A stretch of 38,678 bases of DNA from Betaproteobacteria bacterium HGW-Betaproteobacteria-22 (GCA_002842285.1 PHCJ01000021.1:1-38678); one strand, 5' to 3'. Numbered from the stretch's first letter, positions 1-8,300 are shown. Made by a program: numbers and translations. Notes: generated by a model not told the origin, from the sequence alone.

Positions 1-3
1 TGA

Positions 4-22
4 GAGCCATCCGGCTTTTTTA
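4..22 (+). terminator. Possible terminator of a gene left of the window
   Basis: AGCC-ATCC-GGCT is followed directly by six T residues. The stem is only four base pairs, so this is a weak rho-independent terminator candidate. The rest of positions 1-170 shows no convincing open frame. Confidence 0.3.
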
Positions 23-170
23 CGGCTGGTGTTTTGCAAGCCATCTGCAATTGTTAGTCGCCGCTATACAGCAGTATTTAAATATCGCTCAGTTCAATCT
101 GTTAAAAACTGCTTGAACTGCCACTGGCTAAAAATAGAGGCTAACTTGATCTGTTTTTACAGTATATTCA

Positions 171-212
171 GCTTGCTTTAAGGTTGAGAATGTAAATTAG
201 GCTTACTTTAAA
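171..212 (+). promoter_or_regulatory. Promoter with a 30-bp-spaced direct repeat upstream of the PepSY gene
   Basis: A sigma-70-like promoter can be read as TTGAGA (184-189), a 17-bp spacer, and TTTAAA (207-212). Two near-identical 11-mers, GCTTGCTTTAA (171-181) and GCTTACTTTAA (201-211), lie exactly 30 bp apart, one just upstream of the -35 and one over the -10. Direct repeats of this kind are typical sites for OmpR-family regulators, and one is encoded at 1946-2611. That link is inference. Confidence 0.45.
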
Positions 213-230
213 CAGTCAAGGAGTGATCTA

Positions 231-554
231 ATGAAAAATTCAGTTTATAAAACTAGTGCCGCAACAATATTGATGTTGGGAATCTTATCGACTAATGCAG
301 TAGCCGATGATGATGATTTGCAAGAAATGGAAGCAATCTCTAAGCAGTTTAGTCTAATTTCATTTGATGAAGCAAAAGCTAAGGCGCTTGCTGCAAAGCC
401 TGGCGTGGTTAAAGATGCAGATTTGGAAAACCGCAAGTTTTCAAAAGGCTGGGATTACGAGTTTGAAATTGTAGATGCCGATGGCAAAGAGTGGGACGTT
501 GTCATTGACGCTAAGACTGGCAAGGTTGGCAGCATAAAGCGTGACTGGTTTTAA
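231..554 (+). CDS. Secreted PepSY-domain protein
   Basis: This is a 107-residue protein with an N-terminal signal peptide (about residues 1-25, ending near NAVA-DDDD). A single PepSY domain follows, with the usual pattern: a helix beginning ISFDEAKAKAL and two strands ending in WDVVIDAKTGKV near the C terminus. PepSY domains are small periplasmic or extracellular modules thought to inhibit or modulate peptidases or sensors. The start has a clear ribosome-binding site, AAGGAG, seven bases before ATG. The gene runs convergently towards the histidine kinase gene and shares a terminator with it. A second PepSY protein sits at the head of the two-component operon, so the pair may feed the same sensor. 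The exact function is unknown. Confidence 0.85.
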   Translation: MKNSVYKTSAATILMLGILSTNAVADDDDLQEMEAISKQFSLISFDEAKAKALAAKPGVVKDADLENRKFSKGWDYEFEIVDADGKEWDVVIDAKTGKVGSIKRDWF

Positions 555-570
555 TCATGTCTAAATAATT

Positions 571-601
571 AAAAGGGTATCAGATTCCAGATACCCTTTT
601 T
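571..601. terminator. Bidirectional rho-independent terminator
   Basis: A perfect 11-bp inverted repeat (571-581 and 590-600; AAAAGGGTATC and its complement) has an 8-nt loop and A/T tracts on both sides. It lies between the convergent PepSY gene and the histidine kinase gene and touches the kinase stop codon at 600-602, so it can serve both. Confidence 0.85.
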
Positions 602-1949
602 AATTTAATGTGGTTCTTTCCTTGAATTGATCAAGCTTAATTTCTACACGTAGCCCGCCCATTGCTGCAGATCTGCTGAAATTGAGGGTTCCGTTATAAC
701 TTTCCACAATATCATTCACAATAGCCAGCCCTAGTCCGCTACCAGGTTGCGATTCATCTGCCCTGAACCCACGTCGAGTGAGCATATTTAAGTCAGCCAC
801 TGATGCACCATCTCCATCATCTTCGATGATAAAGGAAACACCTTCACCATCCATAACCGTTAGTGAAACGCGGTTTCGAGACCATTTGCAGGCATTATCC
901 AGCAGGTTTCCCAGCATTTCCATCAAGTCTTCTTTGTCTCCAAAAAACTGAGCGTTTGTGGCGATTTCCCAAGTAATGTTGACACTCTTTGATGCGTAGA
1001 TCTGCCTTAACGTATTGATCAACTCTGCGATGCCAACTTTTAAATCTACTTGGCGACCTGGACGAACATCACCGAGCAGGCGGGCACGTTTTAACTCACG
1101 CTCAATGATGTTGCTCATCACTGTAGTTGACTCATAGAGAGATGATTGAATATCAGGGTTATCATTGATAATTGGATGCTCCGCTATTTGATTAACTAAC
1201 GAGAGTCTGGTTTTTAAAGCGTGAGCCAAGTTACCTAAAGATTCCCTGGAGCGGTGATACTTGCGATCCATCCCTGTCAGCAATCGATTGATCGCTTCAA
1301 TCAGCGGTCTTATTTCATCTGGCCCCTCTGATTCTAAAAGACTCGTTTCCCCTCGACCAAGTTTATCTATATTTACTTGAATATTTTTAAGAGGTTTTAG
1401 TGCATTTAAAACCATCAACCTCTGCACCCCAAGAAGAACTAATAATCCAACGACTGAAATAAGAGCATAGAGCCATTGGAAGCGATTGATGTTTGCCTGT
1501 AAGGGCTCTATATTTTCTGCCACAGCCACCGTGATCGTATGATCCTGTTTTTTATAGCCTCGTAAAACCACCAACAGCGACTGTCCGTCCGGGCCATTTA
1601 TTCTTAATTTACGCTCTTGCCCAGCAGCTAGTGTTTGAAGATTTAGTTCTGAGTCCCACAGTGATCGAGAAATGGATATTTGTTTCGAGGTGAAAACTGT
1701 GTAGTAGTGACCAGAAAACGGACGCTGATAGATGGCGCCCATCCGTTGAGCGTCTATCTGCAGCTGATCTAAAGAATTAAAATCGACTATTGACAGCAGG
1801 TTTTCACATTCACGCTGCAATCTATCAATCAACTGATTTTCAGTAAGACGGCTAATCGCATACATGACGATGAGCCACTGTAATGTGAGTAGTGCAGTCA
1901 AACTCAGCATCAGCCCCCATGACAGTCTAGTTTTTAATGAGGCCATCAA
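600..1949 (-). CDS. Two-component sensor histidine kinase
   Basis: This 449-residue inner-membrane kinase has a transmembrane helix near residues 10-32, a periplasmic sensor segment to about 155, and a second helix around 158-178. A HAMP-like linker, a DHp helix with the phospho-acceptor His243 (LAHALKT) and a HATPase domain follow. The N box is NLLDNACKWSR, and the nucleotide-binding motifs are EDDGDG and GSGLGLAIV. The layout resembles the PhoQ/QseC/PmrB group. Arg248 stands where the H box normally has proline (HALKTPL becomes HALKTRL), which is unusual for a working kinase/phosphatase. The start codon overlaps the regulator's stop by four bases, so the two are translationally coupled. The signal is unknown; the neighbouring PepSY proteins may be sensory partners. 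Confidence 0.93.
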   Translation of the reverse strand: MMASLKTRLSWGLMLSLTALLTLQWLIVMYAISRLTENQLIDRLQRECENLLSIVDFNSLDQLQIDAQRMGAIYQRPFSGHYYTVFTSKQISISRSLWDSELNLQTLAAGQERKLRINGPDGQSLLVVLRGYKKQDHTITVAVAENIEPLQANINRFQWLYALISVVGLLVLLGVQRLMVLNALKPLKNIQVNIDKLGRGETSLLESEGPDEIRPLIEAINRLLTGMDRKYHRSRESLGNLAHALKTRLSLVNQIAEHPIINDNPDIQSSLYESTTVMSNIIERELKRARLLGDVRPGRQVDLKVGIAELINTLRQIYASKSVNITWEIATNAQFFGDKEDLMEMLGNLLDNACKWSRNRVSLTVMDGEGVSFIIEDDGDGASVADLNMLTRRGFRADESQPGSGLGLAIVNDIVESYNGTLNFSRSAAMGGLRVEIKLDQFKERTTLN

Positions 1950-2611
1950 TCACTATTTCCAAATATATAACCCTGTCCGCGCCTAGTTTTAATCAGTTCT
2001 GGACCAATAATTTGTCGCAACCTATTCACATATACTTCGATAACATTACTGTCTTTGTCCTGGTCATACTCATAGACATGCTCTGTCAGTTTGGATTTAG
2101 ATAACAATTGCCCTGGGTGCAGCATGAAGTAACGAAGTAACCTAAATTCTGTAGCGGTAAGGCTTTGACGTTGATCATTTTGTAAAATCAATTCCTGCTT
2201 ATCTTCATCCAAAGTGATACTTTTAACTTTTAAAGCGCCTGCAACAGATCCAGCGCTACGTTTAAGAACCGCGTTGATTCTTGCCAGTAATTCATTAATC
2301 TGAAATGGCTTGCCAACATAATCATCAGCGCCTGCTTTAAAACCTTCAACCTTTTCTTGCCAGCTGCCGCGAGCGGTAAGAATTACAACAGGAACCTGAT
2401 TGCCTCGTTTGCGCCAGTTGCTAAGCACTTCGAGGCCAGGTCGCTTGGGCAATCCGAGATCAAGCACAATTAAATCATATGGCTCAAGGTCACCAACAGC
2501 CTCAGCGTCCACGCCGTCAGTTGATACATCTACAGCGTATCCTGCCTTCTTGAGCGCATGATGTAGCTGTGATCCTAATGCAATATCATCTTCCACTAAA
2601 AGAAGACGCAT
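1946..2611 (-). CDS. OmpR-family response regulator
   Basis: This 221-residue protein has a receiver domain (1-115) followed by a winged-helix DNA-binding domain. The acidic pocket Glu7-Asp8-Asp9, the phospho-acceptor Asp51 (IVLDLGLP), the switch Thr79 (ILTA) and Lys101 (GKPF) are all present. The C-terminal half has the normal trans-activation loop and recognition helix region (LTEHVYEYDQDKDSNVIEVYVNRLRQ) and ends in a wing, TRRGQGYIF. It lies two bases after the PepSY gene and overlaps the kinase gene, forming a three-gene operon. It is closest in style to QseB/PmrA/PhoP regulators. The target genes are unknown; the direct repeat upstream of the first PepSY gene is a candidate site. Confidence 0.95.
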   Translation of the reverse strand: MRLLLVEDDIALGSQLHHALKKAGYAVDVSTDGVDAEAVGDLEPYDLIVLDLGLPKRPGLEVLSNWRKRGNQVPVVILTARGSWQEKVEGFKAGADDYVGKPFQINELLARINAVLKRSAGSVAGALKVKSITLDEDKQELILQNDQRQSLTATEFRLLRYFMLHPGQLLSKSKLTEHVYEYDQDKDSNVIEVYVNRLRQIIGPELIKTRRGQGYIFGNSD

Positions 2612-2613
2612 AT

Positions 2614-2961
2614 TCAGTCTTCTTCCAGTTTAATTAATTGACCGGTTTTGGCGTCAAGGTCTATTTCCCAAACTAGGCCTTTGTCGTCAAGCAGCTCAAC
2701 TTCGTAAATATATCGACTTCCTTTGATCTCAAGTTCAGTTTCTAAAATCTTCCCGGATTTTATGGCTTTAGCTTTTTTGTGGATGATTTCAAGGGATAAT
2801 ATTTGTCCTGAAGCACTTAGCTTACGTGCAAGGACTTGACTATCTTCAGCAAAAGTAACGACAGGGTTAACTGCAATCAAAATGCCAACCAAGCACACAA
2901 AAAGCAATGAAAATGCTATTGGCATTAAATCTCTATAAATTTTACCGAACTGGATATTCAT
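2614..2961 (-). CDS. Membrane-anchored or secreted PepSY-domain protein
   Basis: This protein has 115 residues from the ATG at 2961; a TTG four codons upstream is also open. A hydrophobic segment (about residues 13-35, ending before AEDSQVL) acts as a signal peptide or anchor. One PepSY domain follows, ending in WEIDLDAKTGQLIKLEED. It is the first gene of the PepSY-regulator-kinase operon, with a two-base gap to the regulator. Small PepSY genes often accompany PhoQ/QseC-like systems and are assumed to act on the sensor's periplasmic side. That role is inference here. Confidence 0.85.
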   Translation of the reverse strand: MNIQFGKIYRDLMPIAFSLLFVCLVGILIAVNPVVTFAEDSQVLARKLSASGQILSLEIIHKKAKAIKSGKILETELEIKGSRYIYEVELLDDKGLVWEIDLDAKTGQLIKLEED

Positions 2962-3121
2962 ATCAAAAACCAAGCGTCCGCCTCATTTAGTTATATTTGA
3001 GCGCTTCGTGCAAAGCTCTCTAATTTATATCTTACCAATATAGAATATACGGTTAGGATTAATTTTAAATTAATATTTTGTAGTTTGCTTGGCGCCGTAT
3101 TTAACCAGCAACTGCTAAATT

Positions 3122-3150
3122 AAAAAAAACCGCCTGACTTGCGTCGGCGG
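3122..3150 (-). terminator. Terminator downstream of htpG
   Basis: On the minus strand a CCGCC/GGCGG stem (3146-3150 with 3130-3134) is followed by a run of eight T residues (3122-3129). It lies about 37 bases after the htpG stop codon. Confidence 0.7.
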
Positions 3151-3186
3151 CTTCTTCAAATCTACAACTAGAAATCTAGTGCTATA

Positions 3187-5088
3187 TTAACTAATCAGGC
3201 TATTCATGCGTTTAACAAAACTAGCCGGATCTTCCAATGTGCCACCCTCCGCCAGCAGGGCCTGATCGAACAGTACATGAGCCAAATCACCAAACAAGGC
3301 TTCGGCTGACTCACCTTCTAAACGCTTCACCAGTTTATGTGTTGGATTAATCTCTAAAATCGGCTTGGTTTCAGGCGCACTCTGCCCCGCTGCCTTTAGC
3401 ATACGCGCCAGATTGCCAGATAAATCATGCGCGTCAGACACCAGACACGCCGGTGAATCAGTCAGGCGATGCGTCACGCGTACATCTTTAACCTGGCTAC
3501 CCAGTGTTTGCTTGATGCGCTCGACGAGAGATTTAGCCTCTTCTTCAATTTTCTTCTGAACCTCTTTTTCGGTTTCAGATTCCAGCTTGCCTAAATCCAA
3601 ATCACCTTTAGCGATAGATTGCAGTTTTTTGCCATCGAATTCTGTCAGGCTACCAAGCAACCACTCGTCCACGCGATCAGACATCAGCAATACTTCAATG
3701 CCTTTTTTGCGAAAAATTTCCAAGTGCGGGCTGTGCTGTGCAGCGGCAAAACTATCTGCAGTAATGTAATAAATCACATCCTGTTCAGGATGCATGCGTG
3801 CAATATAGTCTTTTAGCGATACAGTTTGCTCTTCGGTATCGGCTTTGGTTGACGCAAAACGCAGCAAGCCAGCAATTTTGTCTTTATTGGCAAAGTCCTC
3901 GCCCGGGCCTTCTTTCAGCACGCGGCCAAATTCTTGATAAAACTTGGCGTAATCTTCCGGTTTATTTTCTGCCATATCCTCCAGCAGGCTGAGCACTTTT
4001 TTCACCGAGCCCGCTTTAATCGCCTCCACATCACGGCTGGATTGCAAAATCTCGCGTGATACGTTCAGTGGCAGATCAGAGGTATCAATCACGCCACGCA
4101 CAAAGCGCAGATATTGCGGCATGAGTTTTTCCGCATCTTCCATAATGAACACGCGTTTCACATACAGCTTGATGCCATGGCGGCGTTCGCGGTCATACAA
4201 ATCAAATGGCGCTTTGCTTGGAATGTACAACAGGGAAATATATTCCTGCTTGCCTTCTACACGGCTGTGGGTATAAGCCAGCGGGTTCTCAAAATCATGT
4301 GAAACATGTTTATAAAACTCGTGATACTCCTCTTCGGTAATATCATTTTTACTGCGCGCCCAAAGTGCAGAAGCCTTATTCACGGTTTCATCTTCATCCG
4401 TGGCGACTTCTGCGCCGTCTTTCCATTCTGATTTTTTCATCACGATCGGCAAGGTGATATGGTCTGAATATTTACGAATAATTGATTTCAGTTTCCAGTC
4501 GCTTAAGAACTCGTCTTCACCTTCACGCAAGTGCAACACAATGTCGGTACCGCGTGCGGCTTTCTCAACCACCTCTATCGTGAAATCGCCCTCGCCTGCT
4601 GACTCCCAGCGCACAGCCTCCGTTGCACCGGCACGGCGGGTAGTGAGCGTCACTTTATCGGCAATAATGAATGCTGAGTAAAAACCCACCCCAAACTGAC
4701 CAATCAAATTGGCATCTTTTGCCTGGTCACCTGTCAGCGCATTAAAGAATTCTTTGGTACCGGATTTGGCAATGGTACCGATATTGTCGATCACCTCATT
4801 ACGGCTCATGCCAATACCATTATCCGAAATGGTAACGGTGCGCGCTGCTTTATCAAAAGCAATGCGGATTTTAAGATCGCTGTCATCCTCGTACAAAGCG
4901 CCATTGGCCAGCGCCTCAAAGCGCAATTTATCCGCAGCATCTGAAGCGTTGGAGATGAGTTCGCGCAATACGATTTCTTTATTACTGTATAAAGAATGAA
5001 TCATCAAGTGTAACAGCTGTTTCACTTCAGCTTGAAAAGCCATGGATTCTTTTACATGCGTTTCTTTTTGTGCAGTTTCTGTGGACAT
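3187..5088 (-). CDS. htpG: Chaperone HtpG (Hsp90 family)
   Basis: This 633-residue cytosolic ATP-dependent chaperone has the usual bacterial Hsp90 length. The GHKL ATPase domain shows the N-terminal helix [18 protein letters not shown] (catalytic Glu and nucleotide-binding Asn), DNGIGM, the lid region [11 protein letters not shown], and [12 protein letters not shown]. The middle domain includes [11 protein letters not shown] with its conserved arginine. The C-terminal dimerisation domain ends near the last residues. The ATG has a good ribosome-binding site (AGGAGC, seven bases upstream). It is a single-gene unit with a heat-shock promoter upstream and a terminator downstream. It works with DnaK in protein remodelling. 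Confidence 0.98.
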   Translation of the reverse strand: MSTETAQKETHVKESMAFQAEVKQLLHLMIHSLYSNKEIVLRELISNASDAADKLRFEALANGALYEDDSDLKIRIAFDKAARTVTISDNGIGMSRNEVIDNIGTIAKSGTKEFFNALTGDQAKDANLIGQFGVGFYSAFIIADKVTLTTRRAGATEAVRWESAGEGDFTIEVVEKAARGTDIVLHLREGEDEFLSDWKLKSIIRKYSDHITLPIVMKKSEWKDGAEVATDEDETVNKASALWARSKNDITEEEYHEFYKHVSHDFENPLAYTHSRVEGKQEYISLLYIPSKAPFDLYDRERRHGIKLYVKRVFIMEDAEKLMPQYLRFVRGVIDTSDLPLNVSREILQSSRDVEAIKAGSVKKVLSLLEDMAENKPEDYAKFYQEFGRVLKEGPGEDFANKDKIAGLLRFASTKADTEEQTVSLKDYIARMHPEQDVIYYITADSFAAAQHSPHLEIFRKKGIEVLLMSDRVDEWLLGSLTEFDGKKLQSIAKGDLDLGKLESETEKEVQKKIEEEAKSLVERIKQTLGSQVKDVRVTHRLTDSPACLVSDAHDLSGNLARMLKAAGQSAPETKPILEINPTHKLVKRLEGESAEALFGDLAHVLFDQALLAEGGTLEDPASFVKRMNSLIS

Positions 5089-5128
5089 AAATAAAGCTCC
5101 TATTGTGAATTACAGATCAATAGGGGCT

Positions 5129-5156
5129 ATGTGGGGTTGACTCGATAAATTTCAAG
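5129..5156 (-). promoter_or_regulatory. Sigma-32-type heat-shock promoter of htpG
   Basis: Read on the minus strand, CTTGAAA (5156-5150), a 13-bp spacer, and CCCCACAT (5136-5129) match the RpoH consensus CTTGAAA-N11-16-CCCCATNT almost exactly. It lies about 40 bp before the htpG start, fitting a short leader. Confidence 0.85.
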
Positions 5157-5209
5157 TCATTGTTCTCTGAAATATTGCGCTCTGAAATAAAGATAAAACC
5201 CGTTGATAA

Positions 5210-5830
5210 TTAAGCGGTTTCCAACACCCACTGCAAGAGAGGCTCCCATTGCTGCAAATCCTGCTCAACCAATGAAGGGCGCATCTCAAAAATACCTACA
5301 CCACGCTCAGCTGAGGTAACATAAGCCTGTGCATTGCGCACATAGGTCAGCACGGGGAACCCTGCCTGCTCAAGAAAGCTTGCTAATTGCAGCGCTGAAT
5401 TAGTGCGGCTATTAACACGCATTCCAACTAAAGCTACGAAGGTTTTGTTTTTACGAATCGCCTTTTCTTCTGTCAACAATGACAAAAAATCACGGCTCGC
5501 CCCAATATCAAACGCAGATGGCTGAATCGGCACAATCACACAATCGGCAGCTTTTACAGCATCGCTGAGTTTATCCCCTCTGAGCCCTGCAGGCGAATCA
5601 TGAATCAGCCAATCTGGCGCTATAGCCAATTCTGATTTTTTAGCGTCATGTGCATAAATTCTGGGCAACTCAGCGGGGCGCCGAGATAACCATTGCAGAG
5701 AAGACTGCTGCCTATCCATGTCTGACAACACAGTTTGATGCCCGCAACTCGCAAAATAGCTGGCAAGATTCGTCGCCAGCGTCGTCTTACCGCTACCGCC
5801 CTTTGGGTTGGCAATTAGGATCGTTTTCAC
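5210..5830 (-). CDS. Orphan ParA/MinD-family ATPase
   Basis: This 206-residue ATPase has the deviant Walker A motif KGGSGKTT at residues 10-17 and a switch/Walker B region (WLIHDSPAG) near residue 75. The fold is the short, C-terminally simple ParA type without an N-terminal DNA-binding domain. Translation starts at GTG, with GGGAG eight bases upstream. No parB, parS-like cluster, min or plasmid gene is nearby, so it is not an obvious chromosome-partition pair. Small orphan ParAs place cellular cargos such as flagella, chemoreceptors or enzyme complexes, or derive from old plasmids. It follows a small charged protein gene on the same strand by 57 bp, and the two may be co-transcribed. The cargo is unknown. 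Confidence 0.85.
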   Translation of the reverse strand: MKTILIANPKGGSGKTTLATNLASYFASCGHQTVLSDMDRQQSSLQWLSRRPAELPRIYAHDAKKSELAIAPDWLIHDSPAGLRGDKLSDAVKAADCVIVPIQPSAFDIGASRDFLSLLTEEKAIRKNKTFVALVGMRVNSRTNSALQLASFLEQAGFPVLTYVRNAQAYVTSAERGVGIFEMRPSLVEQDLQQWEPLLQWVLETA

Positions 5831-5887
5831 GCAGTGCTCCCTCAGTAAAAAGCGTTACAAATATTTGTTTATTCTACGACACTTTTA

Positions 5888-6151
5888 TTAATCAGACTTT
5901 TCACGTTTGGTTTGTTTTGCTTTACTTTTTTCTTCGCGCACGTTAATTTCCCGCATTTTTTCACGCCACTCTTCCAGTTGTAAGTCATCAAGCTCAAGCT
6001 GAATGGCCAACGCCTCATCTGTATCCAGTATTTTATCCTCTAGTCTACGCGCCAATTTTCCACGCATGCGGCTCTGTAGGCGCTCGGATGCCTCCTGTGT
6101 TAAATTTTTTACCTGCTCGAGATAGATTGCACTTGCCGTTTTAACTTTCAC
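5888..6151 (-). CDS. Small charged helical protein of unknown function
   Basis: This 87-residue protein is read from the GTG at 6151, chosen because GGGAG sits five bases upstream; a TTG at 6163 would add four residues. It is almost entirely predicted helix and rich in Lys, Arg and Glu, with a C-terminal run of basic and acidic residues. It has no signal peptide, membrane segment or cysteine. I do not recognise a family. It lies upstream of the ParA-like ATPase on the same strand, so it might be a partner or adaptor of that protein, but this is only positional inference. Confidence 0.6.
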   Translation of the reverse strand: MKVKTASAIYLEQVKNLTQEASERLQSRMRGKLARRLEDKILDTDEALAIQLELDDLQLEEWREKMREINVREEKSKAKQTKREKSD

Positions 6152-6212
6152 ATGAACTCCCAATAATCAATATCTGATTTACGGAGTATAAGTGTCTTAA
6201 CCGTTGAGATGT

Positions 6213-6229
6213 GTGACACTTTTATGAAA
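6213..6229 (-). promoter_or_regulatory. Possible degenerate Pho box
   Basis: On the minus strand TTTCAT-AAAAG-TGTCAC resembles the PhoB direct repeat TGTCAT-N5-TGTCAY, with one mismatch in 12 repeat bases. It lies in the divergent region between the small charged protein gene and ppx, and is close in sequence to the better box in front of ppk1. Orientation favours the leftward gene, so regulation of ppx is uncertain. Confidence 0.35.
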
Positions 6230-6284
6230 AAAAATTTCACACGATTTATCCTGCACTTTATGCCATTTCATTAAAGTTTCAAAC

Positions 6285-6290
6285 TATAAT
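6285..6290 (+). promoter_or_regulatory. Candidate -10 element of ppx
   Basis: A perfect TATAAT lies 50 bp before the chosen ppx start. No good -35 is seen at 16-18 bp spacing, so an activator or an alternative element may be needed. Confidence 0.4.
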
Positions 6291-6340
6291 GACATCATTA
6301 AACAATAATATTGTTTTGTAGATTCCTTAATTGCCATTTT

Positions 6341-7864
6341 ATGAACAGCCCACACCAAGCACATCCTCCCGACAAATCATTGCTTGCCGCAATTGACTTG
6401 GGTTCCAATAGCTTTCGGCTTGAAATCGGCCGCCTGGATCGCGGTCATATCGAACGTATAGAGTACATCAAAGAAGCTGTACGCCAAGGGGGTGATCTCG
6501 ATGAAGACCGCAACCTAACACCAGAAGCTATTGAACGCGGCATTCGCTGTTTATCCAGATTTGGTGAGCGACTGCAGGGCTTTGATGCCTCACATGTACG
6601 CGCAGTTGCCACACAAACTTTGCGTGAAGCCAACAACCGTGAGCTGTTTCTTAAATTGGCTAAAAAAGCTTTGGGCTTTGAGGTAGAAGTGATTTCAGGT
6701 GTAGAAGAAGCGCGTTTAATCTATCAGGGCGTTAACCGCTTTTTACCTCAGTCGAGTGAAAGACGTGTTGTCATTGATATTGGCGGGCGCTCTACTGAAT
6801 TTATTTTAGGTCAAGGCTTTGAGTCTGCTCACACCGCATCATTACATGTCGGCTCTGTCGCCTGGTCACTAAAACACTTTGCCACGGGTGAATTTACTGA
6901 AAAAAGCTTTACGCGGGCCGAAATTTCAGCTGAATCCATTTTTGAAACACTGGGCAAGCACTATAACCACGATCACTGGGATATAGCCTATGGGGCATCA
7001 GGCACAGTGGGTGCTGTTGCCGAAGTGTTAGCACAATACCAGTACCCAGCTGACACCATCACCAAACAAGGGTTACATTGGCTGCGTGAAGAACTGCTGC
7101 GCGCACGGCATGTCGACAACCTGCGTTTAAATGGGTTAAAAGATGACAGAAAGCCCGTGATCGCCGGTGGCTTATCTATCCTTATTGCAGTGTTTGAATT
7201 TTTAAAGATTGATACGCTCAATGTGGCAAAAGGTGCATTAAGACACGGGCTGCTGTATGACATGGTCACACGTGAAAACAAAATGCTGGACTTGCGTGAT
7301 GCCTCCATACAGCGCCTAGCGCATAAATTTGACACAGATGAACAACACGCAAACACCGTTGCGGATGTAGCATGCAAGCTTTTCAACAAAATCAGCGAAA
7401 CCATCCACTTTGAAACCGGCGAGCAATTTAAACATGCCAGAAAATTAAAATGGGCAGCATTACTCCATGAAATTGGCAGCATCATCTCTCCAATCGATGC
7501 ACACCTGCATGGCGCTTACATTCTTGACCATACAGCACCCATGGGGTTTGCCCAAAGCGAACTGCATTGCCTGAGCCTGCTCATTCTGGGGCACCGTGGA
7601 AAATTAAAGAAATTAGAAGCAGACTTCAGCAACCCCATTTTCGTCACACAGCTGATATGCTTACGTTTAGCCGTAATACTATGCCATGCCAGACAAGCTC
7701 CTAACTTGCGCGGCGTAAAACTTGAGATTACAGGTCAAGCCATTACCTTAACGCTCCCAAAATACTGGCCAGAGAAATATCCGCAATCTTTTTATTTACT
7801 GGGTGAAGAGTCCATCATCTGGCAAAAAACCTTTTGGCAATTTACCGTGAACTCCGTAAATTAA
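6341..7864 (+). CDS. ppx: Exopolyphosphatase (Ppx/GppA family)
   Basis: This is a 507-residue protein from the ATG at 6341; an in-frame TTG at 6311 is open but has no ribosome-binding site. The N-terminal ASKHA phosphatase core shows AAIDLGSNSFRLEIGRL, the catalytic-glutamate region VEEARLIYQGV, the second phosphate loop VVIDIGGRSTEFI, and GASGTVGAVAEVL. The C-terminal half has an HD-like helical region (KLKWAALLHEIG, and LILGHRGK further on). The enzyme releases orthophosphate from polyphosphate and, in GppA-type members, hydrolyses pppGpp; which activity dominates cannot be told from sequence. The polyphosphate kinase gene lies about 10 kb away. Confidence 0.93.
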   Translation: MNSPHQAHPPDKSLLAAIDLGSNSFRLEIGRLDRGHIERIEYIKEAVRQGGDLDEDRNLTPEAIERGIRCLSRFGERLQGFDASHVRAVATQTLREANNRELFLKLAKKALGFEVEVISGVEEARLIYQGVNRFLPQSSERRVVIDIGGRSTEFILGQGFESAHTASLHVGSVAWSLKHFATGEFTEKSFTRAEISAESIFETLGKHYNHDHWDIAYGASGTVGAVAEVLAQYQYPADTITKQGLHWLREELLRARHVDNLRLNGLKDDRKPVIAGGLSILIAVFEFLKIDTLNVAKGALRHGLLYDMVTRENKMLDLRDASIQRLAHKFDTDEQHANTVADVACKLFNKISETIHFETGEQFKHARKLKWAALLHEIGSIISPIDAHLHGAYILDHTAPMGFAQSELHCLSLLILGHRGKLKKLEADFSNPIFVTQLICLRLAVILCHARQAPNLRGVKLEITGQAITLTLPKYWPEKYPQSFYLLGEESIIWQKTFWQFTVNSVN

Positions 7865-7890
7865 ACCCAGATTTTCCATACATGGACGCC
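7864..7890 (+). repeat. Copy A of a short repeat at a stop codon
   Basis: AACCCAGATTTTCCAT (7864-7879), followed four bases later by GGACGC (7884-7889), overlaps the ppx stop codon. The same 16-mer, with GGACGC two bases after it, overlaps the nadB stop at 34883. TCCAT-AC-ATGGA inside this copy can form a small hairpin. Confidence 0.6.
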
Positions 7891-7911
7891 CACATTATGC
7901 CAAGCTTATGA

Positions 7912-8250
7912 TCAAGCCAAGCCTAATTGATAAAGATTAGACGCGCGATTGCCCGTCCGGCAAAAAGCCAGCACAGGTTTTTCTGCCGATGCAAAGCATG
8001 CCCTGAACACCGCCACCTGCTCAGGCTCTATATGATTAGGTATCACAGGAATATACGCATAATTTAAACCTACTGATTTGGCCGCAGCCTCCAGCATTGC
8101 ACTCTCAGGCTGATCACCACCACCTTCATGATCGGGCCGGTTATTAATCACTGTTTTAAATCCTGAGCGTGCAATCTCAGCCATATCACCCGTGGTGATT
8201 TGACCGGTCACACTGAAGTCTGCAGAGATTTGCTTAACCACTAACGCCAT
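7912..8250 (-). CDS. DUF442/TIGR01244 family protein (sulfurtransferase- or phosphatase-like)
   Basis: This 112-residue single-domain cytoplasmic protein has the dual-specificity-phosphatase-like fold of PF04273, the domain fused to persulfide dioxygenase in the Blh proteins of BigR operons. The active-site loop is CRTGNR (Cys97 to Arg102). That is a C-X4-R loop of rhodanese size rather than the C-X5-R of true tyrosine phosphatases. An upstream acidic region, NNRPDHEGGGDQP, is typical of the family. The start has GGAG seven bases upstream. It lies downstream of the ArsR-type regulator on the same strand, 184 bp away, and could share its transcript or use its own promoter. A sulfur-relay role fits the rhodanese and DUF2892 genes nearby; a phosphatase role is also documented for a Neisseria homologue. 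Confidence 0.85.
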   Translation of the reverse strand: MALVVKQISADFSVTGQITTGDMAEIARSGFKTVINNRPDHEGGGDQPESAMLEAAAKSVGLNYAYIPVIPNHIEPEQVAVFRACFASAEKPVLAFCRTGNRASNLYQLGLA

Positions 8251-8283
8251 AACGTTTCTCCGAATAAATGTAATTTTCTGATT

Positions 8284-8300
8284 GCGCTAAATATAAGCGC
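8284..8300. promoter_or_regulatory. Inverted repeat upstream of the DUF442 gene
   Basis: GCGCT-AAATATA-AGCGC lies 34 bp before the DUF442 start codon. It differs from the CTATATAAC operator. It may be an operator or a promoter-overlapping palindrome; the repeat is short, so chance is possible. Confidence 0.3.

Noticed and set aside
3058-3074. AT-only palindrome ATTAATTT-T-AAATTAAT upstream of the PepSY/two-component operon
   Set aside because: Made only of A and T in an A+T-rich gap; such palindromes arise easily by chance, and no second copy was seen.
5210-5830. Chromosomal parAB partition locus or plasmid remnant
   Set aside because: No parB, no parS-like repeats, and no replication or mobility genes nearby.
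6988-7485. Open frame of 165 codons on the minus strand opposite ppx
   Set aside because: It lies wholly inside a well-conserved gene, has Ser/Ala-rich shadow composition, no ribosome-binding site and no recognisable domain.
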